Source: Rugamonas rubra (GTDB lineage Bacteria; Pseudomonadota; Gammaproteobacteria; Burkholderiales; Burkholderiaceae_D). Taken from it: 64,000 bases of DNA. The translations under genes and the position numbers were made by a program. This document shows, piece after piece, positions 19,328 through 29,565 of this stretch. The first letter of the stretch is position 1, and each line of letters opens with the position of its first letter. The DNA is taken from positions 107,892-171,891 of the forward strand of contig NZ_FOTW01000018.1 of the NCBI RefSeq assembly GCF_900114705.1, given 5' to 3'. The notes below the pieces were generated by a model. The model saw only the letters and a list, made by a program, of their open reading frames with translations. It was not told the origin of the DNA and did not search any database.

Positions 19328-19798
19328 ATGCAACGTAAATCTTTGGATGTCTGGGTCGGTTTGTTCGTGGTCTTGGGTGTCGCCGCGCTGATGTTCCTGG
19401 CCTTGAAGGCCGGCAATATGAGCTCGATGTCCTTCGCCAAGACCTACAGCGTCACCGCCAAGTTCGACAATATCGGCGGCCTGCGTCCGCGCGCCCCGGT
19501 CAAGGGCTCGGGCGTGGTGGTGGGCCGGGTCGGCAAGATCGAGTTCGACGACAAGCACTACCAGGCCCTGGTCACCTTGAATCTGCAAGAGGGATACAAT
19601 TTCCCCAAGGACACCTCCGCCAAGATCCTCACCGCCGGCCTGCTCGGCGAGCAATACGTCGGCCTCGAGGCCGGCGGCGACACCAACAATCTGGCCGAGG
19701 GCGACAAGATCGCCCGCACCCAGTCGGCCACCGTGCTGGAAGACTTGATCAACCAGTTCATCTACAGCAAGGCTGCTGAAGGCAAGGATAGCAAATGA
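19328..19798 (+). CDS. mlaD: Mla MCE-domain protein
   Basis: A 156-residue protein with one N-terminal membrane anchor (about residues 8-27) and a single MCE domain (VTAKFDNIGGLRPRAPVK, then GVVVGRV). MlaD forms the hexameric periplasmic lipid channel bound to MlaFE. It is slightly shorter than E. coli MlaD and lacks a long C-terminal extension. Its stop overlaps the next start by four bases, so mlaD and mlaA are translationally coupled. Confidence 0.94.
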   Translation: MQRKSLDVWVGLFVVLGVAALMFLALKAGNMSSMSFAKTYSVTAKFDNIGGLRPRAPVKGSGVVVGRVGKIEFDDKHYQALVTLNLQEGYNFPKDTSAKILTAGLLGEQYVGLEAGGDTNNLAEGDKIARTQSATVLEDLINQFIYSKAAEGKDSK

Positions 19799-20631
19799 AA
19801 AATTACTCCAAGTATGTGCCCTTCCTGCGCCGCGCCGCCATGGCCGCCGGCGTCGCCGTGCTGCTGAGCGCCTGCGCCGGCCCCAACCCGCGCGACCCCT
19901 ACGAGGGCTTCAACCGCGCCATGTTCCAGTTCAACGACACGGTCGACCAGGTCGCCCTCAAACCGGCCGCCACCGCCTACAAGGCGGTGCTGCCGACCTT
20001 TGTGCAAACCGGCGTCAACAACTTCTTCGGCAACCTGTCGGATGTCTGGAGCGCCGTCAACAACCTGCTGCAGGGCAAGGGCGAGGCCGGCATGTCCGAC
20101 GTCACCCGCGTCACCTTGAACTCGACCTTCGGCCTGCTCGGCCTGCTCGACATCGCCTCCGAGGCCGGCCTGCAGAAGCACAACGAGGACTTCGGCCAGA
20201 CCCTGGGCCGCTGGGGCGTGCCGTCCGGCCCCTACCTGATGCTGCCGCTGCTGGGCCCGTCCACGGTGCGCGACACCTCCGCCCTGCCGCTCGACATCAG
20301 CGGCGACGTCTGGCGCTACAAGGAACCCCTGTACATCCGCAACATCGGCACCGCCACCCGCGTGGTCGACCAGCGTTCCAACCTGCTCGACGCCTCCACC
20401 CTGCTGGAAGACGCCGCGCTGGACCGCTACGAATTCATCCGCGACGGCTTCCTGCAGCGCCGCGAGAGCAAGATCTTCGACGGCGAGAGCAACCCGCGCA
20501 AGCGCCAGCCCAAGCAGGCCGAACTCGACGCCGCGCCGGACGGCATGGAAACTTCGGCGCCCGTGTCATCCGCGACGGCACCAAAAGAGTTAAACTCGGA
20601 ACCCCCGGCTGCGACCAACGCCAGCCTGTGA
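19795..20631 (+). CDS. mlaA: MlaA/VacJ-family outer-membrane lipoprotein
   Basis: A 278-residue protein with a signal peptide and lipobox LLSACA (lipidated Cys27), then the VacJ signature DPYEGFNRAMFQFND and the conserved TFGLLGLLDIASEAGL and FGQTLGRWGVPSGPYLMLPL blocks. MlaA sits in the outer membrane, removes mislocalised phospholipid from the outer leaflet and hands it to MlaC. The C-terminal ~50 residues are low-complexity. In E. coli mlaA lies apart from mlaFEDCB; here it is inside the operon, which is the usual betaproteobacterial layout. Confidence 0.94.
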   Translation: MKNYSKYVPFLRRAAMAAGVAVLLSACAGPNPRDPYEGFNRAMFQFNDTVDQVALKPAATAYKAVLPTFVQTGVNNFFGNLSDVWSAVNNLLQGKGEAGMSDVTRVTLNSTFGLLGLLDIASEAGLQKHNEDFGQTLGRWGVPSGPYLMLPLLGPSTVRDTSALPLDISGDVWRYKEPLYIRNIGTATRVVDQRSNLLDASTLLEDAALDRYEFIRDGFLQRRESKIFDGESNPRKRQPKQAELDAAPDGMETSAPVSSATAPKELNSEPPAATNASL

Positions 20632-20662
20632 TCCGAACTGAACCAACATAGGTAGAACCACC

Positions 20663-21319
20663 ATGACTTTGATTAAAAAACTTATCGCAATGGCAACCGT
20701 GGCCCTGGCCTTCGGTGCCAGCCACGCCGGCGCCGCGCCGACCCCGGCCAACGAGGCGCCCGACGCCCTGGTCAAACGCATCAGCCAGGACGTGATCGAG
20801 ACGGCCAAGGCCGACAAGGCGATCCAGGCCGGCGACCAGAAGCGCGTGATGGAGCTGGTCGAGAGCAAAATTTTGCCCTACGTCGACTTCCAGCGCATGA
20901 CCGCGCTGGCCTCGGGCCGCTTCTGGCGCGACGCCACGCCGGAACAGAAGCAACAGCTGTCGACCGAGTTCCGCACCCTGCTGATCTTCACCTACTCGGG
21001 CGCGCTGTCGCAGATCAAGAACGAAACGCTGGAGTTCAAGCCGCTGCGCGCCGATCCGACCGACACCGAGGTCGAGGTGCGCTCGCAGGTCAACGTCGCC
21101 CGTGGCGAACCGATCCTGCTGAACTACCGCGTCGCCAAGTCGCCGGCCAACGGCTGGAAGATCTATGACATCAACGTGCTCGGCGCCTGGCTGGTCGAGA
21201 CCTACAAGGGCACCTTCGCCTCCGAAATCGGCAAGGGCGGCATCGACGGCCTGATCAAGGCGCTGTCGGAGAAGAACAAGAAGCTGGCCAACAAGCCGCT
21301 CAAAGCCGCCGCCAAGTAA
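20663..21319 (+). CDS. mlaC: Mla periplasmic phospholipid-binding protein
   Basis: A 218-residue protein with a cleavable signal peptide (ATVALAFGASHAGA) and the MlaC/Ttg2D domain: PYVDFQRMTALASGRFWRDA, then GWKIYDINVLGAWLVETYK. It shuttles phospholipid through the periplasm between MlaA and the MlaFEDB complex. The gene starts 31 nt after mlaA. Confidence 0.93.
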   Translation: MTLIKKLIAMATVALAFGASHAGAAPTPANEAPDALVKRISQDVIETAKADKAIQAGDQKRVMELVESKILPYVDFQRMTALASGRFWRDATPEQKQQLSTEFRTLLIFTYSGALSQIKNETLEFKPLRADPTDTEVEVRSQVNVARGEPILLNYRVAKSPANGWKIYDINVLGAWLVETYKGTFASEIGKGGIDGLIKALSEKNKKLANKPLKAAAK

Positions 21320-21351
21320 TCCCGCCCATCTTCTCCAGCCCGCCACCGCCC

Positions 21352-21768
21352 ATGTCCATCATCGCCGCCAACGACAACCTGCAATCGCTCTCCTCGCTGA
21401 CCGTGGCCAACGCCACCGCCGCGCTGGAGCGCGGCCTGGCCGCCATCCGCGCCGGCCAGACCAGCTTCGACCTGCGCCACGTGCTGATGGTCGACTCGGT
21501 GGCGGTGTCGGTGATGCTGGCCTGGCGCAAGGCGGCGCAGGACGCCGGCGTCGAGCTCGAACTCAAGCACCTGCCGCCGGCGCTGCAGAGCCTGACCAAG
21601 CTGTACGGCGTCTGCTCGCTGCTGTTCCCCACCACGGAGCAGCTCGAGCCGGGCGCGCCGCTGGCGGACAACCCGGCCCACGCCGAGTTCGCCCCCGTCG
21701 TCGGCGCGCCCGAGCCGTCCAAACTCGGCCTGGGCAACGCGCCCGCCGAGTCGCACCACCATCATTGA
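21352..21768 (+). CDS. mlaB: STAS-domain protein, MlaB-like
   Basis: A 138-residue protein. Residues ~10-95 form a STAS-like domain (FDLRHVLMVDSVAVSVMLAW, then ALQSLTKLYGV) as in MlaB, the small cytoplasmic subunit that binds MlaF and regulates its ATPase. The last ~45 residues are extra and end in a histidine cluster (SHHHH). Position as the last mla gene supports the name; the sequence match itself is modest. Confidence 0.8.
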   Translation: MSIIAANDNLQSLSSLTVANATAALERGLAAIRAGQTSFDLRHVLMVDSVAVSVMLAWRKAAQDAGVELELKHLPPALQSLTKLYGVCSLLFPTTEQLEPGAPLADNPAHAEFAPVVGAPEPSKLGLGNAPAESHHHH

Positions 21769-21837
21769 TCGTTTCTCCCCCGCTACAACCGTGGCGGCAA
21801 GCCGGACCCATCCGGCTCTGCCGCAGCAAATTTCCCC

Positions 21838-21843
21838 TATAAT
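21838..21843 (+). promoter_or_regulatory. Candidate -10 element for the ABC exporter operon
   Basis: A perfect TATAAT hexamer lies about 105 bp upstream of the ATPase start, in the 178-nt gap after mlaB. The -35 region is poor. A short GCCGGA-CCCA-TCCGGC hairpin at 21801-21816 may end the mla transcript, although it has no T-run. Confidence 0.35.
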
Positions 21844-21946
21844 TGAACGTTGCCGCCGCCGAACAGTGCCGCGGCGCCCGCGATCCTCCGCCTTTTGAGC
21901 AGTTTCGCGGCGGTCCAAGGCCGCCGCACCAACCGATAAGCCAAGC

Positions 21947-22861
21947 ATGACAGCGATCCAAATCAGCAATGTCGAAAAGCGCTACAAGTCGCTGCAGGCA
22001 CTGGGCGGCGTCTCCCTCTCGATCGAGGAGGGCGAGTTCTTCGGCCTGCTGGGCCCCAACGGCGCCGGCAAGACCACCCTGATCTCCATCGTCGCCGGCC
22101 TGATCCGGCCCGACGCCGGCAAGGTCACCATCCACGGCCACGACGTCTCCGGCGACTTCCGCGCCGCCCGCAAGATGCTCGGCGTGGTGCCGCAGGAACT
22201 GGTGTTCGACCCCTTCTTCACGGTGCGCGAGACGCTGCGCCTGCAGTCGGGCTACTTCGGCCTGGCCAACAACGACGCCTGGATCGACGAGGTGATGCAC
22301 AACCTCGACCTGAGCAACAAGGCCGACACCAACATGCGCGCGCTGTCGGGCGGCATGAAGCGGCGCGTGCTGGTGGCCCAGGCGCTGGTGCACAAGCCGC
22401 CCGTCATCGTGCTCGACGAGCCGACCGCCGGCGTCGACGTCGAGCTGCGCCAGACCTTGTGGAAGTTCATCTCGCGGCTCAACCGCGAGGGCCACACGGT
22501 GGTGCTGACCACCCACTACCTGGAAGAGGCGCAGGCGATGTGCAAGCGCGTCGCCATGCTCAAGTCGGGCAAGGTGGTGGCGCTCGACACCATGGCCGCG
22601 CTGATCCGCCGCATCTCCGGCTCGCAGCTGGTGCTGCACATGCAACAGGGCACGCTGCCCGAGGCCCTGCGCCCGCTGCTGATCCACCCGCCCGAGGCAG
22701 ACCAGCCGAACAAGTACAGCCTGCGCATCAACGACTACGCCGAGGTCGAGACCATCCTGGCCGGCCTGCGCCAGGCCGGCGTGGTGATCGACGAGATGCA
22801 GTTGCAACAAGCCGATCTGGAGGACATCTTCCTGCAGATCATGGACGGGGGCAGTCTATGA
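21947..22861 (+). CDS. ABC-2 type exporter, ATP-binding subunit (YadG-like)
   Basis: A 304-residue ABC ATPase: Walker A GPNGAGKTT, signature LSGGMKRRVLVAQALVHKPP, Walker B VIVLDEPTAGVD, followed by a ~70-residue C-terminal extension typical of drug/polysaccharide exporter ATPases. It pairs with the permease that starts on its stop codon (ATGA overlap). E. coli YadGH is the closest named pair. The substrate is unknown. Confidence 0.88.
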   Translation: MTAIQISNVEKRYKSLQALGGVSLSIEEGEFFGLLGPNGAGKTTLISIVAGLIRPDAGKVTIHGHDVSGDFRAARKMLGVVPQELVFDPFFTVRETLRLQSGYFGLANNDAWIDEVMHNLDLSNKADTNMRALSGGMKRRVLVAQALVHKPPVIVLDEPTAGVDVELRQTLWKFISRLNREGHTVVLTTHYLEEAQAMCKRVAMLKSGKVVALDTMAALIRRISGSQLVLHMQQGTLPEALRPLLIHPPEADQPNKYSLRINDYAEVETILAGLRQAGVVIDEMQLQQADLEDIFLQIMDGGSL

Positions 22862-23625
22862 ACTTCATCTCCACCGGATTCCGCACGCTGGTCTACAAGG
22901 AAACATTGCGTTTCTGGAAGGTCGCCACCCAGACCGTCGCCGCGCCCATCCTCACCGCCATGCTCTACCTGCTGATCTTCGGCCACGTCCTCGAGGGCCG
23001 CGTGCAGGTGTATGCCGACGTGAGCTACACCGCCTTCCTGATCCCCGGCCTGGTGATGATGAGCGTGCTGCAGAACGCCTTCGCCAACGCCTCCTCGTCG
23101 CTGATCCAGTCCAAGATCACCGGCAACCTGGTGTTCGTGCTGCTGACCCCGCTGTCGCACTGGGAGATCTTCTCCGCCTACGTGCTGGCGGCGATGGTGC
23201 GCGGCCTGGTGGTCGGCCTCGGCGTGTTCCTGGTCACCGCCTGGTTCGCCCACCTGAGCTTCGCCGAGCCGCTGTGGATCCTCGTCTTCGCCCTGCTCGG
23301 CGCCGCCATCCTCGGCACCATGGGCCTGATCGCCGGCATCTGGGCCGAAAAGTTCGACCAGCTGGCCGCCTTCCAGAACTTCCTGATCATGCCGCTGACC
23401 TTCCTCTCCGGCGTGTTCTACTCGATCCACTCGCTGCCGCCGTTCTGGCTGGCGGTGTCGCACCTGAACCCCTTCTTCTACATGATCGACGGCTTCCGCC
23501 ACGGCTTCTTCGGCCAGTCCGACGTCGACCCGCTGCTCAGCCTGGCCATCGTCGGCGGCTTTTTGGTGGTGCTGGCGCTGCTGGCGATCCGTTTGCTCAG
23601 GAGCGGCTACCGCCTGCGCCATTGA
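22858..23625 (+). CDS. ABC-2 type exporter, permease (YadH-like)
   Basis: The start at 22858 overlaps the ATPase stop by four bases and gives 255 residues with about six membrane helices. The conserved ABC-2 segment LTFLSGVFYSIHSLPPFW followed by HLNPFFYMIDGFRHGFFG is present. It forms the membrane channel for the ATPase upstream. This gene pair between the mla operon and ibaG-murA is a common betaproteobacterial arrangement, which hints at an envelope role, but the substrate is not known. Confidence 0.88.
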   Translation: MNFISTGFRTLVYKETLRFWKVATQTVAAPILTAMLYLLIFGHVLEGRVQVYADVSYTAFLIPGLVMMSVLQNAFANASSSLIQSKITGNLVFVLLTPLSHWEIFSAYVLAAMVRGLVVGLGVFLVTAWFAHLSFAEPLWILVFALLGAAILGTMGLIAGIWAEKFDQLAAFQNFLIMPLTFLSGVFYSIHSLPPFWLAVSHLNPFFYMIDGFRHGFFGQSDVDPLLSLAIVGGFLVVLALLAIRLLRSGYRLRH

Positions 23626-23724
23626 GCGAGGAAAAAATTCTCCGCGCGGCCGCGCCGGCCGCGCCAAACCGCTATATCGTTGATACCTGAGCCCAGATTG
23701 CTCATTACGCCCCAAGGAATAATC

Positions 23725-23961
23725 GTGACCACCACCCCAGAACTGATCCACAGCTACCTCGCCGCCGGCCTCGACTGCAGCCACCTCGAAGTCGAGGGCG
23801 ACGGCCAGCACTTCCAGGCCGTCATCGTTTCGCCGGCCTTCGTCGGCAAGCGCCTGATCCAGCGCCACCAGCTGGTCTACGCCGCGCTGGGCGACCGCAT
23901 GCGCGAGGAGATCCACGCGCTGTCGATGAAAACCCTGACCCCTGACGAATACCAAGGATAA
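23725..23961 (+). CDS. ibaG: BolA/IbaG family protein
   Basis: The likely start is a GTG at 23725 with AAGGA six bases upstream, giving 78 residues. The BolA fold is clear: LDCSHLEVEGDGQHFQAVIV, then AFVGKRLIQRHQLVYAALGD. IbaG/YrbA proteins act with monothiol glutaredoxins in iron-sulfur handling and acid stress. The gene is immediately upstream of murA, as in E. coli and many proteobacteria, and is probably co-transcribed with it. Confidence 0.9.
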   Translation: MTTTPELIHSYLAAGLDCSHLEVEGDGQHFQAVIVSPAFVGKRLIQRHQLVYAALGDRMREEIHALSMKTLTPDEYQG

Positions 23962-23968
23962 GCACAGC

Positions 23969-25219
<1,251 letters not shown>

Positions 25220-25273
25220 GCGCGGGCCAAGCACGACACATCGACACATCGCAACGACACATCGGAATCCATC

Positions 25274-25954
25274 ATGAGCGTATTTAACAGCCAGGCGCGC
25301 GACCAGTCGCAGTTGATCCTGGCGCTGTCGAAAGGCCGCATCTTCGAGGACACCCTGCCCCTGTTGGAGGAGGCCGGCATCACCGTGACCGAGAATCCGG
25401 AGACCTCGCGCAAGCTGATCCTCGCCACCAACGACCCCAACGTGCGCGTCATCATCGTCCGCGCCACCGACGTGCCGACCTATGTGCAGCACGGCGCCGC
25501 CGACTTCGGCGTGGCCGGCAAGGACGTGCTGCTCGAGCACGGCGGCGAGGGCCTGTACCAGCCGATCGACTTGAACATCGCCGCCTGCCGCATGTCGGTG
25601 GCGGTCAAGAACGGCTTCGACTACGCCACCGCCGTGCGCCAGGGCGCGCGCCTGCGCGTCGCCACCAAGTTCGTCCAGACGGCGCGCGAGCACTTCGCCG
25701 CCAAGGGCGTGCACGTCGACCTGATCAAGCTGTACGGCTCGATGGAGCTGGCGCCGCTGGTCGGCCTGTCCGATGCCATCGTCGACGTCGTCAGCACCGG
25801 CAACACGCTGCGCGCCAACGACCTGGTCGAGGTCGAGGAGATCATGCAGATCTCCTCGCGCCTGATCGTCAACCAGGCCGCCTTGAAGCTCAAGCGCGAG
25901 CGCCTGCAACCGATCCTGGCGGCGTTCGAACGCGCCTCCAAGATGAAAAAATAA
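25274..25954 (+). CDS. hisG: ATP phosphoribosyltransferase, short form
   Basis: A 226-residue catalytic subunit (LILALSKGRIFEDTLPLLEE, then DFGVAGKDVLLE) performing the first step of histidine synthesis from ATP and PRPP. It is the short HisG form, which lacks the C-terminal regulatory domain and needs HisZ for activity and histidine feedback; hisZ is not in this window. The 54-nt leader contains three copies of GACACATCG but no obvious attenuator. Confidence 0.95.
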   Translation: MSVFNSQARDQSQLILALSKGRIFEDTLPLLEEAGITVTENPETSRKLILATNDPNVRVIIVRATDVPTYVQHGAADFGVAGKDVLLEHGGEGLYQPIDLNIAACRMSVAVKNGFDYATAVRQGARLRVATKFVQTAREHFAAKGVHVDLIKLYGSMELAPLVGLSDAIVDVVSTGNTLRANDLVEVEEIMQISSRLIVNQAALKLKRERLQPILAAFERASKMKK

Positions 25955-25997
25955 GTTCACCCGCCACCGCCCACCGTCCCAGCCAGAAGAACCCATC

Positions 25998-27323
25998 ATG
26001 CCGATTCAGATCACCAAGCTCGATTCAAGCCAAGCCGGATTCCACACAGCCCTGAGCGCCCTGTTGGCGTTCGAGGCGAGCACCGACGAGGCGATCGAAC
26101 GGTCGGTGGCGGCGATCCTGGCCGACGTCAAGGCGCGCGGCGACGCCGCCGTGCTGGAGTACACCAACCGCTTCGACCGCATCCCCGACGGCGGCGCCGC
26201 CAGCATGGCCGCCTTCGATATCGGCCAGGCCGAACTGGACGCGGCGCTGGCCGGCCTGCCCGAGGCGCAGCGCCTGGCGCTGCAGACGGCGGCCGAACGC
26301 ATCCGCCTGTTCCACCAGCGGCAGAAGCAGGAGCTGTGCGGCTTCAGCTACACCGAGGCCGACGGCACGGTGCTGGGCCAGAAGATCACGCCGCTCGACC
26401 GGGTCGGCATCTACGTCCCGGGCGGCAAGGCCGCCTATCCGTCCTCGGTGCTGATGAACGCGGTGCCGGCCAAGGTGGCCGGCGTGGCCGAGATCATCAT
26501 GGTGGTGCCGACGCCGGACGGCGTGAAGAACCAGATGGTGCTGGCCGCCGCCGCCATCGCCGGCGTGACGCGGGTGATCACCATCGGCGGCGCCCAGGCG
26601 GTCGGCGCGCTGGCGCACGGCACGGCCACCATCGCCCCGGTCGACAAGATCGTCGGCCCCGGCAACGCCTACGTGGCGGCGGCCAAGCGCCGCGTGTTCG
26701 GCATCGTCGGCATCGACATGATCGCCGGCCCGTCGGAAATTTTGATCATCTGCGACGGCAGCACCGACCCGGACTGGGTGGCGATGGACCTGTTCTCCCA
26801 GGCCGAGCACGACGAGCTGGCCCAGGCCATCCTGCTGTGCCCGGACGCCGACTACATCGCCCGCGTCGAGGCCAGCATCAACAAGCTGCTGCCGACCATG
26901 CCACGGCAGGACACCATCCGCACCTCGTTGAGCGACCGCGGCGCGCTGGTCAAGGTGCGCGACATGGCCGAGGCCTGCGCCATCGCCAACAGCATCGCCG
27001 CCGAGCACCTGGAGATCTCGGCCGAGAACCCGCAGCAGTGGGCCGACCAGATCCGCCACGCCGGCGCGATGTTCCTCGGCCGCTTCTCGTCGGAGTCGCT
27101 GGGCGACTACTGCTGCGGCCCGAACCACGTGCTGCCGACCTCGCGCACGGCGCGCTTCTCGTCGCCGCTGGGCGTGTACGACTTCCAGAAGCGCTCGTCG
27201 GTGATTTTCGTCAGCGAGGCCGGCGCGCAAACGCTGGGCAAGGTGGCGGCCGAGCTGGCCTACGGCGAGGGCCTGCAGGCGCACGCCCGCAGCGCCGAGC
27301 TGCGCCTGAAATCGAACGCATGA
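25998..27323 (+). CDS. hisD: Histidinol dehydrogenase
   Basis: A 441-residue protein with the family blocks DRVGIYVPGGKAAYPSSVLM, GPGNAYVAAAKR and FSQAEHDE (with a zinc-ligand His), and LGDYCCGPNHVLPTSRTARF. It oxidises histidinol to histidine in two NAD-dependent steps. It ends 10 nt before a DNA methyltransferase gene that splits it from hisC. Confidence 0.97.
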   Translation: MPIQITKLDSSQAGFHTALSALLAFEASTDEAIERSVAAILADVKARGDAAVLEYTNRFDRIPDGGAASMAAFDIGQAELDAALAGLPEAQRLALQTAAERIRLFHQRQKQELCGFSYTEADGTVLGQKITPLDRVGIYVPGGKAAYPSSVLMNAVPAKVAGVAEIIMVVPTPDGVKNQMVLAAAAIAGVTRVITIGGAQAVGALAHGTATIAPVDKIVGPGNAYVAAAKRRVFGIVGIDMIAGPSEILIICDGSTDPDWVAMDLFSQAEHDELAQAILLCPDADYIARVEASINKLLPTMPRQDTIRTSLSDRGALVKVRDMAEACAIANSIAAEHLEISAENPQQWADQIRHAGAMFLGRFSSESLGDYCCGPNHVLPTSRTARFSSPLGVYDFQKRSSVIFVSEAGAQTLGKVAAELAYGEGLQAHARSAELRLKSNA

Positions 27324-27333
27324 TCGCGGCCGC

Positions 27334-28419
27334 ATGAGCGATTGGCTCAACCAGGTGTTCTGCGAGGATGCGCTGGCCGGACTGGCGCGCATCCCGGACG
27401 GCTCCATCGATCTGATCTTGACCGATCCGCCGTACAACCTGGGCAAGGACTACGGCAACGCCTCCGACCAGCAGACGGTGGAGGAGTACCTGCGCTGGAC
27501 CGAGCAGTGGATAGCGGCCGCGCTGCCCAAGCTGAAACCCAACGGCAGCCTGTACATCTTCCTCACCTGGCGCTTTTCGCCGGAGATCTTCGTCATGCTG
27601 AAAAAACGCATGACGATGATGAACGAGATCATCTGGGACCGCCGCGTGCCGTCGATGGGCGGCAGCGTGCGCAGCTACTCGTCGGTGCACGACACCATCG
27701 GCTTCTTCGTCGGCCGCAAGGACTACTACTTCGACCTCGACGCCGTGCGCATCCCCTACGACGCCGAGACCAAGAAGGCCCGCTCGCGCTCGATCTTCAT
27801 CGGCGCAAAATGGCTGGAGATGGGCTATAACCCGAAGGATTTGTGGAGCGTGTCGCGACTGCACCGCGAGCATCCCGAGCGGGCCGACCATCCGACCCAG
27901 AAACCGTTGGAGATCATCGAGCGCATGCTCAAGGCCTCCTGCCCGCCGGACGGCGTGGTGCTCGACCTGTTCATGGGCAGCGGCACCACCGCCATCGCGG
28001 CGCGCCGCTGTGGCCGCAATTTCGTCGGCTTCGAGCTGAACCCGGAATACTGCGCGATCATCCAGAGCCGCCTGGCCGACACCGACGCCGAGGCGCTGGC
28101 CGAGCCGGCGCCGGCCAAGAAGCGTGCCGCCGTCAAGCGCGCCGCCAAGCCGGCCATGAAGAAGGCCGTCGCAAAGAAGGCCGTCGCGAAGAAGCTTGTC
28201 GAAAAAGTCGTCGCAAAGGTCGCGGCGACGAGCGCCAAGGCGGCGCCCAAGCCACGGGCCAAGGTCGCGGCCGAGGCCGCGCCGATCATGGCAGCCAAGG
28301 CAGCCAGCAAGACCGCAAGCAAGGCAGCAAGCAAGGCAGCAAGCAAACCACCGGCCGATACGCCGGCCAAACGAAGTCGGCGCGCCGTCAAGGCGGAGCC
28401 GGCGGAAACCATCGCGTAG
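27334..28419 (+). CDS. Beta-class DNA methyltransferase with histone-H1-like tail
   Basis: Residues 1-250 are an amino-methyltransferase with motif IV DPPY at 31-34 and the SAM-binding FMGSGTT at 213-219. This order (IV, then target region, then I) is the beta class of N6-adenine/N4-cytosine enzymes such as CcrM and HinfI methylase. No restriction gene is adjacent, so it looks like a solitary methylase. Residues ~256-361 are an Ala/Lys-rich tail with AKKA and KAAS repeats, like bacterial histone-H1-type proteins, and would bind DNA non-specifically. The DNA encoding the tail contains a ~12-nt tandem repeat at about 28308-28345. It sits between hisD and hisC, in the operon's direction. Target sequence unknown. 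Confidence 0.88.
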   Translation: MSDWLNQVFCEDALAGLARIPDGSIDLILTDPPYNLGKDYGNASDQQTVEEYLRWTEQWIAAALPKLKPNGSLYIFLTWRFSPEIFVMLKKRMTMMNEIIWDRRVPSMGGSVRSYSSVHDTIGFFVGRKDYYFDLDAVRIPYDAETKKARSRSIFIGAKWLEMGYNPKDLWSVSRLHREHPERADHPTQKPLEIIERMLKASCPPDGVVLDLFMGSGTTAIAARRCGRNFVGFELNPEYCAIIQSRLADTDAEALAEPAPAKKRAAVKRAAKPAMKKAVAKKAVAKKLVEKVVAKVAATSAKAAPKPRAKVAAEAAPIMAAKAASKTASKAASKAASKPPADTPAKRSRRAVKAEPAETIA

Positions 28420-28450
28420 TGTAGTTCCCCAACCCAGGAGCATAAGTAAG

Positions 28451-29545
28451 ATGTCATCCCTCGACAGCCTCATCAGCAACACCATTCGTTCCGACGTGCG
28501 CGCCATCAACGGCTACCACGTGGCCGACGCGAGTGGCTTTGTCAAACTGGATGCGATGGAGAACCCTTACCACCTGCCCGAGCATCTGCTGCAGGAGCTG
28601 GGCCAGCGCCTCGCCGCCGTCACGCTGAACCGCTACCCGGTGGCCTCCTACGCCAGCTTGAAGCAGCGCGTCTGCCAGCAACTGGGCGTGCCGGCCGGCT
28701 ACGACGTGATCCTCGGCAACGGCTCCGACGAGCTGATCTCCATCCTCGACATGGCCTGCGCCCACCAGGACCGCCGCGCCGTGGTGCTGGCGCCGACGCC
28801 GTCCTTCGTCATGTACCAGCGCTCGGCACAGTTCGCCGGCATGGACTATGTCGGCGTGGCGCTGAAGGCCGACCTGTCGCTCGACCTGCCGGCCATGCTG
28901 GCCGCCATCGCCGAGCACCGGCCGGCGCTGGTCTACCTGTCCTACCCGAACAATCCAACCGGCAACCTGTTCGCCGAGTCCGACATCGTCGCCATCATCG
29001 AGGCCTTGGGCGAGACCGGCATCGCCGTGGTCGACGAAGCCTACGAGCCGTTCGCCCAGCAAAGCTTCATGGGCCGCCTGCCGGAGTTCCCCAACCTGGT
29101 GGTGATGCGCACCGTGTCCAAGCTCGGCCTGGCCGGCATCCGCCTCGGCTACATGTCGGCGGCGCCGCAATTGTTGGCGCAATTCGACAAAGTGCGGCCT
29201 CCTTACAACATCAATGTGCTGACCCAGGCGGCCGCCGAATTCGCCCTCGAGCACGTCGATGTGCTCAACGAACAGGCCCGCGCGCTGCGCGCCGCGCGCA
29301 GCGAACTGGCGCAGGCACTGGCCGCGCTGCCCGGTGTGACGGTGTTTCCGTCGGCGGCGAATTTTCTCTTGATTCGTGTGCCCGACGCCGATGATGCCTA
29401 CGTGAAACTGCTCGCTGACAAGGTATTAATCAAAAATGTGAGTAAAATGCACAGTGTGCTGGCCAATTGTTTGCGCATCACCGTCAGCACCCCCGAAGAG
29501 AACTCCGTATTCCTCGCTGCCATCACGGCATCGCTGGCAGCCTAA
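28451..29545 (+). CDS. hisC: Histidinol-phosphate aminotransferase
   Basis: The ATG at 28451 (CCAGGAG about ten bases upstream) gives 364 residues starting MSSLDSLISNTIRSDVRAIN. A fold-type I aminotransferase with the PLP Lys at about residue 224 (RTVSKLGLAGIRLGYM) and the VYLSYPNNPTGN motif. It converts imidazole-acetol phosphate to histidinol phosphate using glutamate. Length fits HisC. Confidence 0.95.
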   Translation: MSSLDSLISNTIRSDVRAINGYHVADASGFVKLDAMENPYHLPEHLLQELGQRLAAVTLNRYPVASYASLKQRVCQQLGVPAGYDVILGNGSDELISILDMACAHQDRRAVVLAPTPSFVMYQRSAQFAGMDYVGVALKADLSLDLPAMLAAIAEHRPALVYLSYPNNPTGNLFAESDIVAIIEALGETGIAVVDEAYEPFAQQSFMGRLPEFPNLVVMRTVSKLGLAGIRLGYMSAAPQLLAQFDKVRPPYNINVLTQAAAEFALEHVDVLNEQARALRAARSELAQALAALPGVTVFPSAANFLLIRVPDADDAYVKLLADKVLIKNVSKMHSVLANCLRITVSTPEENSVFLAAITASLAA

Positions 29546-29565
29546 GACCACCGCAAGAGCCTTTC

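Noticed and set aside
25236..25265. CRISPR-like or regulatory short repeats (GACACATCG x3) before hisG
   Set aside because: Too short, with nearly no spacer; probably a small slippage repeat without clear function.
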